A stretch of DNA of 64,000 nucleotides from Phocaeicola oris. GTDB taxonomy: Bacteria > Bacteroidota > Bacteroidia > Bacteroidales > Bacteroidaceae. The first letter of the stretch is position 1, and every line of letters begins with the position of its first letter. Positions 17,262 through 26,349 of the stretch are shown in pieces. Both the position numbers and the translations under genes were made by a program. The stretch is taken from contig NZ_JAJLQX010000003.1 of assembly GCF_021295095.1 (NCBI RefSeq), forward strand, positions 1 to 64,000. The letters are read 5' to 3'. Under the pieces are notes generated by a model, which worked only from the letters and a program-made list of their open reading frames with translations, had not been told where the DNA came from and ran no database searches.

Positions 17262-17291
17262 TTGAGATATAAAAAAGATATACTACATTTG
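17262..17291 (+). promoter_or_regulatory. Promoter of the MBL-gpx-ohrR operon
   Basis: TTG at 17262-17264, a 19-bp spacer and TACATTTG at 17284-17291 fit the Bacteroidetes promoter consensus, about 70 bp before the first gene. Confidence 0.65.
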
Positions 17292-17362
17292 TCGCGTGAA
17301 AAAAGAAATGAAAATACTGTAAAGCATAGTCCATAAAAATACTAATAACATAAAAGAAAAAA

Positions 17363-18115
17363 ATGATGGAAATTAAAGCAATTAGAATGTATGATCATGG
17401 TTTTATGAATCAGGCATTTGCCTTCGGTGGTGAAGAAGGAAAGGATAAATTTGACGAACAAATTATATACCGCAGTAGTCTTCAAAATTTTTTAATTGAT
17501 ACCGGCAGTGAGGTTATTCTTATTGATACCGGCTTTCAGAACGGATTTGTTGCTCCTGCAAAGAAACTTGGAGCACCATTATATATGGGTGAATCTATAA
17601 AAGATTATATGGATGCTTTCAGCGAAATGGGATACCGTCCGGAGCAAGTTAGCAAAATTCTTATTACACATAAACATCCCGATCATACAGCAGCTTTACC
17701 ATATTTTCCCAACGCAAAAATATACATATCAGCTGAAGATGCTGACGCGATGAAATTAGAAGGAGAAAACATCGTACGAGTTACATACAAGGATGGTCCC
17801 TATCATAACTTTCCTAAGTCTGAGAAGATTGCCGACGGTATATATTACATTGAAGCAAAAGGGCATACAAAAGGCAATAGTATCATCATTGTCGAAAAAG
17901 ACGAATTGTTTTACATGATTCATGGTGATGTAACTTACTGCGATGCTGCTCTCAAAGCAAATAAACTCAGCATTGTGTTCGAAGATATTGTTGCTGCGCG
18001 TGAGACACTCGACAGAGTTCGGGAATTTATCAAGAATAATCCTACCGTTTACCTTTCTACTCATTGCCCTGAAGGATATGAGAATTTAGAAATGAAACGT
18101 GTAATGAAACTATAA
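17363..18115 (+). CDS. MBL-fold metallo-hydrolase (lactonase-like)
   Basis: A 250-residue cytoplasmic metallo-beta-lactamase-fold hydrolase without a signal peptide. The metal-binding signature THKHPDHTAALPYF (HxHxDH), a later GHTKGNSI His and IHGDVTY Asp, and a terminal STHCPEG His give a complete two-metal site. The closest recognisable subgroup is the AHL-lactonase/AttM-like branch, but the substrate is unknown. Two ATGs are adjacent (17363 and 17366). It lies 47 bp before a glutathione peroxidase and two genes before an OhrR-like regulator, so a role in handling oxidised or reactive metabolites is plausible (inference). Confidence 0.88.
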   Translation: MMEIKAIRMYDHGFMNQAFAFGGEEGKDKFDEQIIYRSSLQNFLIDTGSEVILIDTGFQNGFVAPAKKLGAPLYMGESIKDYMDAFSEMGYRPEQVSKILITHKHPDHTAALPYFPNAKIYISAEDADAMKLEGENIVRVTYKDGPYHNFPKSEKIADGIYYIEAKGHTKGNSIIIVEKDELFYMIHGDVTYCDAALKANKLSIVFEDIVAARETLDRVREFIKNNPTVYLSTHCPEGYENLEMKRVMKL

Positions 18116-18162
18116 AGGAAGAATGTGTCCTTTGAAATAAAAACAAACAAATATATTAAATT

Positions 18163-18714
18163 ATGAATACCAAAACAGTTTATGATTTTAGTCTAAAAGA
18201 CAAAAAAGAGAATGAAGTCAGCCTTTCACAATATAAAGGTAAAGTTTTACTTATTGTAAATACGGCTACAGGATGCGGATTCACTCCACAGTACGAAGAA
18301 TTGGAAGCCATGTATCATCGTTTGAAAGATAAAGGTTTAGAGATTCTCGATATTCCTTGCAATCAGTTTGGACATCAAGCTCCCGGGACAGACGCGGAAA
18401 TCCAAGAATTCTGCCAACTGAAGTTTGGGGCAGACTTTCCACAGTTCAAGAAGAGCGATGTTAACGGAGCAAATGAACTTCCACTGTATACCTGGCTGAA
18501 AAGTGAAAAAGGATTCAATGACTCATACGATGCCAAATTAGCCGGGATTATGGAAAAGCTCTATAACGAAAGCAACCCCGAACCGCGCAAAAAAGATGAT
18601 ATTCAATGGAATTTCACTAAATTCCTTATCAATCGTGAAGGACAAGTCGTAGCACGCTTTGAACCAACGAAAGATTTGAAAGAAGTCGAGGAACGTATAA
18701 CAGCCATTCTATAA
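18163..18714 (+). CDS. Glutathione peroxidase-like thiol peroxidase
   Basis: A 183-residue GPx-family protein. The peroxidatic residue is Cys38 in NTATGCGFTPQ (Cys, not selenocysteine; no in-frame TGA). The catalytic Gln lies in DIPCNQFGHQAPG and the Trp in IQWNFTKF, completing the active-site tetrad. The Cys of PCNQF may be the resolving residue of the thioredoxin-dependent type. Reduction of hydrogen or organic peroxides is expected. It lies 10 bp upstream of the OhrR-like regulator. Confidence 0.93.
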   Translation: MNTKTVYDFSLKDKKENEVSLSQYKGKVLLIVNTATGCGFTPQYEELEAMYHRLKDKGLEILDIPCNQFGHQAPGTDAEIQEFCQLKFGADFPQFKKSDVNGANELPLYTWLKSEKGFNDSYDAKLAGIMEKLYNESNPEPRKKDDIQWNFTKFLINREGQVVARFEPTKDLKEVEERITAIL

Positions 18715-18724
18715 TTTCAACAAA

Positions 18725-19183
18725 ATGATTAATATGTCGTATGACCAATTAAAGCTTCAGAATCAACTCTGCTTTCGTCTTTATACGGCAAGCAGGTTGA
18801 TCACTCAAGCTTACGAGCCATACTTCAAGCCTCTGGGGATTACCTATACCCAATATCTGGTGTTGTTAGTATTATGGGAAAGTGATGAACAACCTGTCAA
18901 TGATATCGGAAAGAAATTGATGTTAGGTATTAACACAACCTCTCCGCTTATCAAAAGAATGGAGAAACTCGGTTTGGTTACCCGTCGGAATGGGGAAAAA
19001 GACAAACGTCAGCAAATAGTCTACCTCACTCAGAAAGGAAAAGACTTGAAACAAAAGGCAGTCAAGATTCCAAACTGCTTGATTCATAGTATAGAGAACA
19101 GCGGATTACAATTATCGCAATTGACGGCTATGGTTCCTACTTTAGATGAATTCATTGAAAAGATGAGCGAAAAGGAGAAATAA
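18725..19183 (+). CDS. MarR-family regulator, OhrR-like peroxide sensor
   Basis: A 152-residue MarR-type winged helix repressor. The N-terminal LQNQLCFRLYTASR places a Cys exactly where OhrR carries its organic-peroxide-sensing thiol, and TYTQYLVLLVLWE is the conserved OhrR helix. The winged helix spans about residues 55-110 (INTTSPLIKRMEKLGLVTRR, with the wing at NGEKDKRQ). The start may be 18725 or 18734. The position in an operon with a GPx suggests it represses this operon until oxidised. A terminator follows at 19211-19246. Confidence 0.88.
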   Translation: MINMSYDQLKLQNQLCFRLYTASRLITQAYEPYFKPLGITYTQYLVLLVLWESDEQPVNDIGKKLMLGINTTSPLIKRMEKLGLVTRRNGEKDKRQQIVYLTQKGKDLKQKAVKIPNCLIHSIENSGLQLSQLTAMVPTLDEFIEKMSEKEK

Positions 19184-19210
19184 AAATAGATATAAACGAA
19201 TAAAGCTCAA

Positions 19211-19246
19211 AAGGAACTCTGAAATGAAACTCGGAGTTCCTTTTTT
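19211..19246. terminator. Terminator after the OhrR-like gene
   Basis: AAGGAACTC at 19211-19219 pairs with GAGTTCCTT at 19234-19242, followed by six T on the plus strand. Flanking A residues also allow use on the minus strand for the efflux operon that ends at 19428. The remaining 180 bp to 19427 hold no gene I would defend. Confidence 0.8.
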
Positions 19247-19427
19247 ATTGCCCGACAGCAAATAATATCTTAAATATGAACAGGCAAAGTGCTCAACAAT
19301 AAAAAGTCATCTCATCAAACGATTTACTCATTTCATGTCCATGAAACGTGTCAGTGATGTGCAACATATTCTCCAAACTCTTGATGACTTTTTTACCTCA
19401 AACAGATCTATGGACGAAAGAATCAAA

Positions 19428-20513
19428 TCAACTATTCTTTTTATAACTCAACACTGCCCAACTGCCTGTAACAAGAACAAAAGCAGAAAGGACGCACACC
19501 TCTCTGATAATACTGACGAAAGCTCCTCCACGGATAAAGATAGTTCTTAGTGAATTAACATAATACACCATCGGATTGAAGAAATTAATTCGCTGTGCCC
19601 ACTGGGGCATAGAACGTACAGGCGTGAACAATCCGCTAAGCAATATCATACATACCACAAGAAACCACATAACAAATATGGCTTGCTGCATGGTATGGCT
19701 GTAATTGGATATAATAAGTCCCACTGAACTGAAAAACAATGACATAAGAAGAGTGGTAAAGACAACATAAAGAAGGTTCCCTTGACTGGTAATGCCATAG
19801 ATAGCCCAAGCAAGGAGGAAACAAACCATCATGACAATGATGCCAATCATCCAATAAGGCGTGAGTTTAGCCAAAATAAATGTCCACTTCTTCACCGGAG
19901 TGACATTAATCTGCTCAATGGTTCCCACCTCCTTCTCACTCACAATGTTTAATGCAGGAAGAAAACCGCAAAGCATCATCACAAGCAAAGCCATCAGTGC
20001 CGGAATCATATAAAGTTTATAGTTAAGGCTACGGTTATGCAAATAGAAAACCGACATCTTAGATGTCAACGAAGACAAGTCGGAATTCGTATTCGCAGTA
20101 ACTATTTGAGTGATATACGCAGTACCCATAGCCCCTTTGGTTCCATTCACCGCATTGGCTGCAATCAGCACTTGCGGCTTCTTCCCATTAACAATATTCT
20201 TTTCATAGTCTTTTGGAATCACTAAGACCAAATCGGCATTACTCTTTTCAATATCTTTCAGAGCCTCGTTATACGAACTTTTCTGTCCGTTAAAGATAAA
20301 ATAGTTCGATGCTTCTATGCGATGAATCAACTGGGAAGAAGTGGTGGAATGGTCATTATCGACTATATCGACCACAACATTTTTTACTTCCATATTCGCT
20401 ACCCATGGCATGACACACATAATAATGATAGGATACATGAAAATCAGTCTTAAAAGGAATGGATTCCGCTTAATCTGAAGTATTTCTTTTCGCAACAGAT
20501 ACTTTATGATCAT
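19428..20513 (-). CDS. ABC-2 type transporter permease (YbhR/YbhS-like)
   Basis: A 361-residue inner-membrane permease: one TM near the N-terminus (about 22-42), a large extracytoplasmic domain (about 43-165), then five TM segments, the ABC-2 topology. The KEVGTIEQINVTPVKKWTF motif is the family's coupling-helix region. It ends the efflux operon and its start codon abuts the stop of the preceding permease (both at 20513). The two permeases share length and layout and probably form a heterodimer. Confidence 0.9.
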   Translation of the reverse strand: MIIKYLLRKEILQIKRNPFLLRLIFMYPIIIMCVMPWVANMEVKNVVVDIVDNDHSTTSSQLIHRIEASNYFIFNGQKSSYNEALKDIEKSNADLVLVIPKDYEKNIVNGKKPQVLIAANAVNGTKGAMGTAYITQIVTANTNSDLSSLTSKMSVFYLHNRSLNYKLYMIPALMALLVMMLCGFLPALNIVSEKEVGTIEQINVTPVKKWTFILAKLTPYWMIGIIVMMVCFLLAWAIYGITSQGNLLYVVFTTLLMSLFFSSVGLIISNYSHTMQQAIFVMWFLVVCMILLSGLFTPVRSMPQWAQRINFFNPMVYYVNSLRTIFIRGGAFVSIIREVCVLSAFVLVTGSWAVLSYKKNS

Positions 20514-21598
20514 TATTCTAATCGTTTATTAAATTTAAGTAAAGCTACAGAAAGCAAAACAGCTGTCATCACGCTTAATACACCCACTTCATAAAGTACG
20601 CTGTCTATTCCAACGCCCATAATCATCAACTTCCGCATAGCAGAAATATAATAACGATTGGGTATAATCGCCGTAATATATTGCAGGATATCAGGCATAC
20701 TCTCTATCGGGAACATCATTCCGGAAAGAAAAACACTGGGGAGAAGAAGAACCATTGCTGATCCTAAAAGAGCTTCTAACTGTGTATTTGCAATGATACT
20801 GATGAGCAAACCCAACGAAAGAGAAAGTAGAATATACAACAAAGAGACAGCGCCAATCCAACCGATACCTCCGGCAATAGGAACAATCAATATATAATAT
20901 GAAATAAAAAGAATAGTAACAAGAATAAATATGGAAAGAAGCATGTATGGGACAGCCTTAGCGATTATAATCATTAAAGGTTTTGCCGGACTGACAAGCA
21001 ATACCTCCATAGTCCCTCTCTCTTTCTCCCGAACGATGCTGATAGATGTCATCATGGTACAAATAAGCAACAGCAGCATACCCATAATACCCGGAACAAA
21101 GTTATACGCGCTTTTCGATTGTGGGTTATACAACATCTTAGAACTAACCAAAGGCACATTATTATTCCCTGCGACTGCCTGCATAATGACAGATTGCGCA
21201 TAATGAGCATACATCTGAGCCATATTCGGATCGGTGCCATCAGTAATCAATTGAACAGCTGCTTTCGAATCGTAACGTTTATTGGCAAAATCTCCGGTAA
21301 ACACCACAGCCATCTCTGCTTTCTGGTTACGAATCATCTGCTTAGCATCTTCGGCAGAAGATGCCAATGCGTTAATCGTAAAATAATCGGACTGGCCAAG
21401 ACGCTCTATAATCTGTTGAGTAAGGTGATCGGTGGTAGATGTGACAACTATAGTCCGCACATTACGCACATCGGTAGAAATAGCAAAACCATACAACAAC
21501 ATCATAACCACAGGCATACCAAACAGAATCAACATTGTCCGCTTATCCCTGAAGATATGCTTACCTTCTTTGATAATAAAAGAAATGAATTGTTTCAT
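20513..21598 (-). CDS. ABC-2 type transporter permease (YbhR/YbhS-like)
   Basis: A 361-residue ABC-2 permease with the same six-TM plan as its downstream neighbour (first TM about 22-40, periplasmic domain to about 170, then five TMs). The signature REKERGTMEVLLVSPAKPL is the conserved cytoplasmic coupling segment. It overlaps the next gene by one base and follows the ATPase gene by 2 bp, indicating translational coupling. Its partner ATPase is the tandem-NBD protein encoded immediately upstream. Confidence 0.92.
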   Translation of the reverse strand: MKQFISFIIKEGKHIFRDKRTMLILFGMPVVMMLLYGFAISTDVRNVRTIVVTSTTDHLTQQIIERLGQSDYFTINALASSAEDAKQMIRNQKAEMAVVFTGDFANKRYDSKAAVQLITDGTDPNMAQMYAHYAQSVIMQAVAGNNNVPLVSSKMLYNPQSKSAYNFVPGIMGMLLLLICTMMTSISIVREKERGTMEVLLVSPAKPLMIIIAKAVPYMLLSIFILVTILFISYYILIVPIAGGIGWIGAVSLLYILLSLSLGLLISIIANTQLEALLGSAMVLLLPSVFLSGMMFPIESMPDILQYITAIIPNRYYISAMRKLMIMGVGIDSVLYEVGVLSVMTAVLLSVALLKFNKRLE

Positions 21599-21600
21599 AA

Positions 21601-23061
21601 CTAATCCGATTTACGTGTTGCCTGACGAGCTAAATAAGTAAATACATGATCCATATCCGGCAAGTGGAACTTTTCTTTCAGTTCTGCCGGTGTTCCGATG
21701 GCACGAATCTTTCCGTCCACCATAATAGATATACGATCGCAATACTCAGCCTCATCCATATAATGCGTAGTAACAAAAACAGTTATTCCTTTAGCAGCCG
21801 CATCATAAATCAATTCCCAGAACTGTCGTCGCGTAGCCGGATCAACTCCACCTGTCGGCTCATCCAGAAATACTACACTCGGCTCATGGAAGATACTTAC
21901 CGAGAAAGCCAGTTTCTGCTTCCATCCCAACGGAAGAGACTTGACAATAGTATCTTTATGCTCTACAAACTTCAGTCTGACAAGTAATTCCTCTGTCTTG
22001 CAGGCTATCTCATCATCTCTCATACCGTAGATTCCCGCAAACAAACGAATATTTTCTTTCACCGTCAAATCCTCATACAAAGAAAACTTCTGACTCATAT
22101 AACCGATATGCTTCTTTATTTCTTCATATTGAGTAGAAATATCATATCCGGCAACAACACCATGTCCACCGGTAGGCTGATTCAACCCTGTCAGCATGTG
22201 CATTACCGTAGTTTTCCCTGCGCCATTTGCGCCTAAAAAGCCAAATATCTCACCTCTTTTTACAGAAAACGAAATATCATCTACGGCATAGAAATTACCA
22301 AAGGCCTTTGTCAAATGCTCCACATGAATCACTTCATCATTCACATTCTTACGTCCTCCAATATGTTCCAACATAGGCGGATTAAAGATATCTGCAAATC
22401 GAATCAGAATTTCATTCGCAGTTCCAATGCCCTGAATCTTTCCTTTATGTAGAAAAGCAACGCTATCACACCGACGAATTTCATCTATATACGGAGTCGC
22501 AACTACAATAGTAATGCCTCGTTCTTTTAACGATGCAAGCATCTCCCAGAATTCCTTTCGTGAAACAGGATCTACACCGGTAGTAGGTTCGTCAAGGAAA
22601 AGCACACTCGGCTGATGCACCAAAGCACAACTCAAAGCCAGCTTTTGCTTCATTCCGCCCGACAAAGCGCCCGCTTTTCTACCTTTGAACGGTTCTATCT
22701 GTGAATAAATTGCTTTTATAACATCATATCCTTCCTCTATCGTAGTATTAAACAAAGTAGCAAAGAATTTCAAATTTTCTTCTACGGTAAGGTCTTGATA
22801 AAGAGAAAACTTCCCCGGCATATATCCTACCCTACGACGAATCTCTTTCATCTGTTTGACAACATCAAAACCATCGACAGCCACACTTCCTGTTTCAGAC
22901 AATAAAAGAGTAGCCATTATTCTGAAAAGAGTCGTTTTTCCTGCCCCATCCGGACCAATCAAGCCAAACACTTCCCCTTTATTCACAGAAAAAGAGACAT
23001 TATTCAAAACAATATTCTTACCATAATGCTTCGAAACACTATTTACTTCGATAGCTTTCAT
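21601..23061 (-). CDS. Tandem ABC ATPase (YbhF-like), two nucleotide-binding domains
   Basis: A 486-residue protein made of two complete NBDs. NBD1 (about 1-220) has Walker A GPDGAGKTT, signature LSGGMKQKLAL and Walker B VLFLDEPTTGVDP. NBD2 (about 240-480) has GANGAGKTT, an atypical signature LPLGWKQKLAF (LSGGx replaced by LPLGW) and VVFLDEPTGGVDP. The double-NBD form with an MFP and two permeases is the layout of E. coli YbhGFSR. The altered second signature suggests asymmetric ATP sites (inference). It overlaps the MFP gene by 4 bp. Confidence 0.93.
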   Translation of the reverse strand: MKAIEVNSVSKHYGKNIVLNNVSFSVNKGEVFGLIGPDGAGKTTLFRIMATLLLSETGSVAVDGFDVVKQMKEIRRRVGYMPGKFSLYQDLTVEENLKFFATLFNTTIEEGYDVIKAIYSQIEPFKGRKAGALSGGMKQKLALSCALVHQPSVLFLDEPTTGVDPVSRKEFWEMLASLKERGITIVVATPYIDEIRRCDSVAFLHKGKIQGIGTANEILIRFADIFNPPMLEHIGGRKNVNDEVIHVEHLTKAFGNFYAVDDISFSVKRGEIFGFLGANGAGKTTVMHMLTGLNQPTGGHGVVAGYDISTQYEEIKKHIGYMSQKFSLYEDLTVKENIRLFAGIYGMRDDEIACKTEELLVRLKFVEHKDTIVKSLPLGWKQKLAFSVSIFHEPSVVFLDEPTGGVDPATRRQFWELIYDAAAKGITVFVTTHYMDEAEYCDRISIMVDGKIRAIGTPAELKEKFHLPDMDHVFTYLARQATRKSD

Positions 23062-23951
23062 AGCTTCACCCCACCATACATTCCTATCTTCAAATAACCA
23101 TCATTCTTCACTGCAATTTTTACTGCATATACCAAGTCGGCACGCTCATCATTGGTAAGAATCGTCTTAGGAGTAAACTCGGAACGATTGGAAATCCAAG
23201 TAACTATTCCATCATACACTCTGCCTTTATTATCACCATAGTCGCTCATAACCTTTACCTGCTGACCAACTTTTACTTTCTCCAATTGAACTGAAGTGAT
23301 ATAAGTTCGAATAAACATATTATCAGTATCGGCTATCTTAAACAAAGGCTTGCCCGTAACGGCAAATTCTCCGGGCTCAGCATATTTATCTAAAACAGTT
23401 CCGGCAATAGGTGCCTTTATATGACATTTATCCAATTGATCAAGAATTTGATAACGCTGAATATCCGCGGCACTCATCTGACTGTTTAAACTTCGTGTAT
23501 TATTACCCAATGAAGAAATTTGCGCTTCCAACTGACGACGCAACACCTGAACGGCATTCTTTGCGTCATCCAATTGTTTTTGAGTTGCTGCATTGTCCGC
23601 AACCAAGCTTTCAAATCTACGTTGTTCCGTTTCCACTTTCAACAATTGCTGGCGTGTAGCTGCAATCTGCTTTTGTAAATCAGGACGTTGATTTGCATAA
23701 ATATCTTTTGTGACACCCAACTGTCGGGCTTTCAAATAAAGCTGAACCGTATCAATCAGTCCAACTTGCTCTCCCAATCCTAATTTACTGCCTTCACTTA
23801 AATCAAGCTGAAGAAGACGTCCTGTCTGCTCAGCAGAGACAGTCACTTCGGTAGCCTCAAAGACACCGGTTGCGTCATAATTCCTTTTATTGTTATTGCA
23901 TGCTGTCAGAGCTATTACAGCTATAACGAATACACCTTGTAATGCTTTCAT
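23058..23951 (-). CDS. HlyD-family membrane fusion protein (YbhG-like)
   Basis: A 297-residue periplasmic adaptor. The N-terminus ends in a lipobox-like ALTAC, so it is probably a lipoprotein. A half-lipoyl motif (EATEVTVSAEQTGRLLQLDLSEGSKL is split by the hairpin) is followed by a long alpha-helical coiled-coil hairpin (about 70-165), then the second lipoyl half IKAPIAGTVLDKYAEPGE and a beta-barrel. It bridges the ABC pump to the TolC-type protein encoded 4 bp upstream, forming a tripartite exporter of unknown substrate. Confidence 0.92.
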   Translation of the reverse strand: MKALQGVFVIAVIALTACNNNKRNYDATGVFEATEVTVSAEQTGRLLQLDLSEGSKLGLGEQVGLIDTVQLYLKARQLGVTKDIYANQRPDLQKQIAATRQQLLKVETEQRRFESLVADNAATQKQLDDAKNAVQVLRRQLEAQISSLGNNTRSLNSQMSAADIQRYQILDQLDKCHIKAPIAGTVLDKYAEPGEFAVTGKPLFKIADTDNMFIRTYITSVQLEKVKVGQQVKVMSDYGDNKGRVYDGIVTWISNRSEFTPKTILTNDERADLVYAVKIAVKNDGYLKIGMYGGVKL

Positions 23952-23955
23952 ATCC

Positions 23956-25227
23956 TTAATTATTTGTTGTATACTTTAAATCATATATTTGTTTCAGCAT
24001 CTCTATCTCATGTATAGACTTAGATACCTTAGCATTATTTTCTTTATTGATTTCCATAAGCAAATTATTCGTATCTATCATACCGTGCTTCAACTTCGAC
24101 TCAGACGCCTCACGAACAGAAGAACGCAGATGGATAATCTCATCGTCATCGGTCATCAACTTCTTATACATTTCGATACTTTCTTCTTGTTGAATCTGCT
24201 GCAGATTATTATTAAAAAGAAAGACATCGCGATAATTCTCCCACTGTTGACGTTGTAAATCAATCTTAAAGTTATCATTCTTATGAGTATAAAGACTCCC
24301 TATGTTCCAAGTCAAACGAGCGCCAACCATGCCGTTCCAAGAGAAATCATGATGCATCATATCATTAAACATATTAAATCCCGGATAACCATAATATCCT
24401 TGAGCAAATACACTTAACTTTGGAAGGAGATTAGAGATAAGCATTTTCTCCTGAGCATTAATAAGTTTCAACTGAGTATCCGCTAACATCAACTCCGGAC
24501 GATTATTCTTCATAACACGAGAGATAACATCGGGTTTCCGCAAAGACAGAATCTCCTTTCCACAGAAAACAGATAATATATGCAATAAGCTCTGTTTAAA
24601 CGACAGAAGTTCGGTATATTGTTGCATTACATTTAATCGCTCAGCTTTAACAGAATTCACGTCACTCTCTGTAGCTGTTCCGTTTTTTAACATGGAAATC
24701 AGTTTATCCTCATTCGATTTCAACACAACTTGCATATCCTCATTCAACTTTATTCGATCATCTGTCAGAAGAATACCAAAGAATAATTCATTAACCCTGC
24801 CACGAATAGCATACATATCTATATTATTCTGAACAATCTGCACTTCTCCTTGAAGTCGGGTTATGTTCTTCTGATTTCTTATTGTTCCACCATCAAAAAC
24901 TATTTGATTTATATCCAAACCTATCTTATACTGATCTTTTTTCACCCCCCGCATATCCAATCCCATCTGCTGAAACACACCATGAATTCCATCGGGCCAC
25001 GAAGTTACTTTATTCTGATAAGTAGCTTGAGCAGAAACTGATATCTGAGGAAGCCAACGTTTACTAATGTTACTTACCGAATAATCGGTAGTCTGACTAA
25101 TCAGGTCATACTTCTTAATTAACGGATAATTCTCTTGAGCCGCCTGCTGACACTCATCCAGTGTTACCTGCGCTTGAAGCAACAAAGGCAACATAAACAA
25201 ACTGAGAATTGTTTTTAATCTATTCAT
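23956..25227 (-). CDS. TolC-family outer-membrane efflux protein
   Basis: A 423-residue OEP/TolC-type protein with a cleavable signal peptide (MLPLLLQAQ). Two long helical repeats (about 20-210 and 220-420) and a barrel segment (LPKLSVFAQGYYGYPGFN) give the usual duplicated architecture. It is the first gene of the minus-strand efflux operon TolC-MFP-ATPase-permease-permease. A -7 box for it lies at 25253-25260. Confidence 0.92.
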   Translation of the reverse strand: MNRLKTILSLFMLPLLLQAQVTLDECQQAAQENYPLIKKYDLISQTTDYSVSNISKRWLPQISVSAQATYQNKVTSWPDGIHGVFQQMGLDMRGVKKDQYKIGLDINQIVFDGGTIRNQKNITRLQGEVQIVQNNIDMYAIRGRVNELFFGILLTDDRIKLNEDMQVVLKSNEDKLISMLKNGTATESDVNSVKAERLNVMQQYTELLSFKQSLLHILSVFCGKEILSLRKPDVISRVMKNNRPELMLADTQLKLINAQEKMLISNLLPKLSVFAQGYYGYPGFNMFNDMMHHDFSWNGMVGARLTWNIGSLYTHKNDNFKIDLQRQQWENYRDVFLFNNNLQQIQQEESIEMYKKLMTDDDEIIHLRSSVREASESKLKHGMIDTNNLLMEINKENNAKVSKSIHEIEMLKQIYDLKYTTNN

Positions 25228-25252
25228 ACTCGCCGGTATATTGTTTTCGTTG

Positions 25253-25260
25253 CAAAGATA
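25253..25260 (-). promoter_or_regulatory. -7 box of the efflux operon
   Basis: TATCTTTG on the minus strand is a perfect -7 element, 26 bp before the TolC gene. No TTG is seen at the right distance upstream, as expected for a promoter that needs an activator such as the divergent AraC protein. Confidence 0.55.
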
Positions 25261-25308
25261 TCGGTTCTATTCATGTTATAATTATCAATTATGAGTGATA
25301 GATGTTCT

Positions 25309-25340
25309 AATTGTACAAAATATCAATTTTAATTGTACAA
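25309..25340. promoter_or_regulatory. Direct-repeat operator between efflux operon and AraC gene
   Basis: AATTGTACAA occurs at 25309-25318 and again at 25331-25340, a spacing of exactly 22 bp (two helical turns), and each copy contains the palindrome TTGTACAA. AraC-family proteins typically bind such phased direct repeats. The second copy overlaps the -33 element (TTG at 25333-25335) of the AraC promoter (TATCTTTG at 25357-25364), so binding could repress araC-like transcription while activating the efflux operon. Confidence 0.6.
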
Positions 25341-25385
25341 ATTGTCCCCAAATTATTATCTTTGAGTCATAAAATAAGATTAAAC

Positions 25386-26282
25386 ATGAATAAGAAAACA
25401 ATCAAGAAACTCACATTTTCTTTGCTGAATAAGGCAATAGAAAAACAACAAATGAAATATTCCGACTTTTATTTGGATAATTCCATTGGTATTATCAATG
25501 GCGGAAAATTTATCTTCAAAGATGTTCTCTATAAAGAAAATCCATACGAAATGGAAGACGCACGAGTAGGTATATGCAAACAAGGGAATGCACATATCAT
25601 CATAAACTTGATTGACCATCAATTTATACCTGGAGACTTAATTTATTTAGGAAAAGGAAGCATCATACAAATTATAGAATTATCTTCCGATTTAGAGATA
25701 ATAGGCATAGCCGTAAGCGAGGATATTCTGAATATTGCTTTCAGAGGGCAGATTCCATACATATTCAATGGTCAACTGAAAGATTTTCATATTCATATTG
25801 CAAAAGAAAAGGTAGAATTTATAAAGGGATTGATTATTACCGCGCTTCTTTTAACAAAGCAAAAAGACTTTGATAAAGAGGTGTTAAATTATCTGATAGC
25901 AACTTACTACCGATACATATACTCTGTCTATTCCAACTCATCAGGAACAAAACAACAGATTTCACATAATCAGGAGACGTTCAACAAATTCATCCAATTA
26001 GTAAATCAAAATTGCAAAAACAAACGGTCGCTCGCATTCTATGCCGATAAGATGTGTATAACCCAACGATACTTGGGAACGATTGTAAAATTGGTAAGTA
26101 ACGAAACTGCAAAAGACTGGATAGATAAGGCTGTCATCATGTCCGCAAAAGTAATGTTAAAGCATTCTGACTTACAAATTTCTCAGATAACAGATAAATT
26201 GAACTTCTCAACAGCCAGTTTCTTTTGTAAATACTTTAAGCACCATACAGGAATGACTCCTCAAAAGTACAGGGAATCATAA
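25386..26282 (+). CDS. AraC-family transcriptional regulator
   Basis: A 298-residue regulator from the ATG at 25386 (MNKKTIKKLTFSLLNKAIEK); the open frame extends upstream to 25311 through the promoter and is unlikely to be translated there. The N-terminal cupin-like sensor domain spans about 30-180. Two C-terminal helix-turn-helix motifs occupy about 200-298 (FYADKMCITQRYLGTIVKL and ISQITDKLNFSTASFFCKYF, then HTGMTPQKYRES). It is divergent from the TolC-ABC efflux operon and is probably its activator. Confidence 0.92.
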   Translation: MNKKTIKKLTFSLLNKAIEKQQMKYSDFYLDNSIGIINGGKFIFKDVLYKENPYEMEDARVGICKQGNAHIIINLIDHQFIPGDLIYLGKGSIIQIIELSSDLEIIGIAVSEDILNIAFRGQIPYIFNGQLKDFHIHIAKEKVEFIKGLIITALLLTKQKDFDKEVLNYLIATYYRYIYSVYSNSSGTKQQISHNQETFNKFIQLVNQNCKNKRSLAFYADKMCITQRYLGTIVKLVSNETAKDWIDKAVIMSAKVMLKHSDLQISQITDKLNFSTASFFCKYFKHHTGMTPQKYRES

Positions 26283-26349
26283 GTCGCTACGACCACGATG
26301 TGCATGCCCCCTTCTTTGCTATTTCCAACTTCTCCCATAAAATTCTTTT

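Noticed and set aside
19335-19550. 71-codon plus-strand ORF convergent with the permease gene
   Set aside because: Half of it is antisense to the 3' end of the permease gene and the sequence shows no protein-like pattern or start signal.
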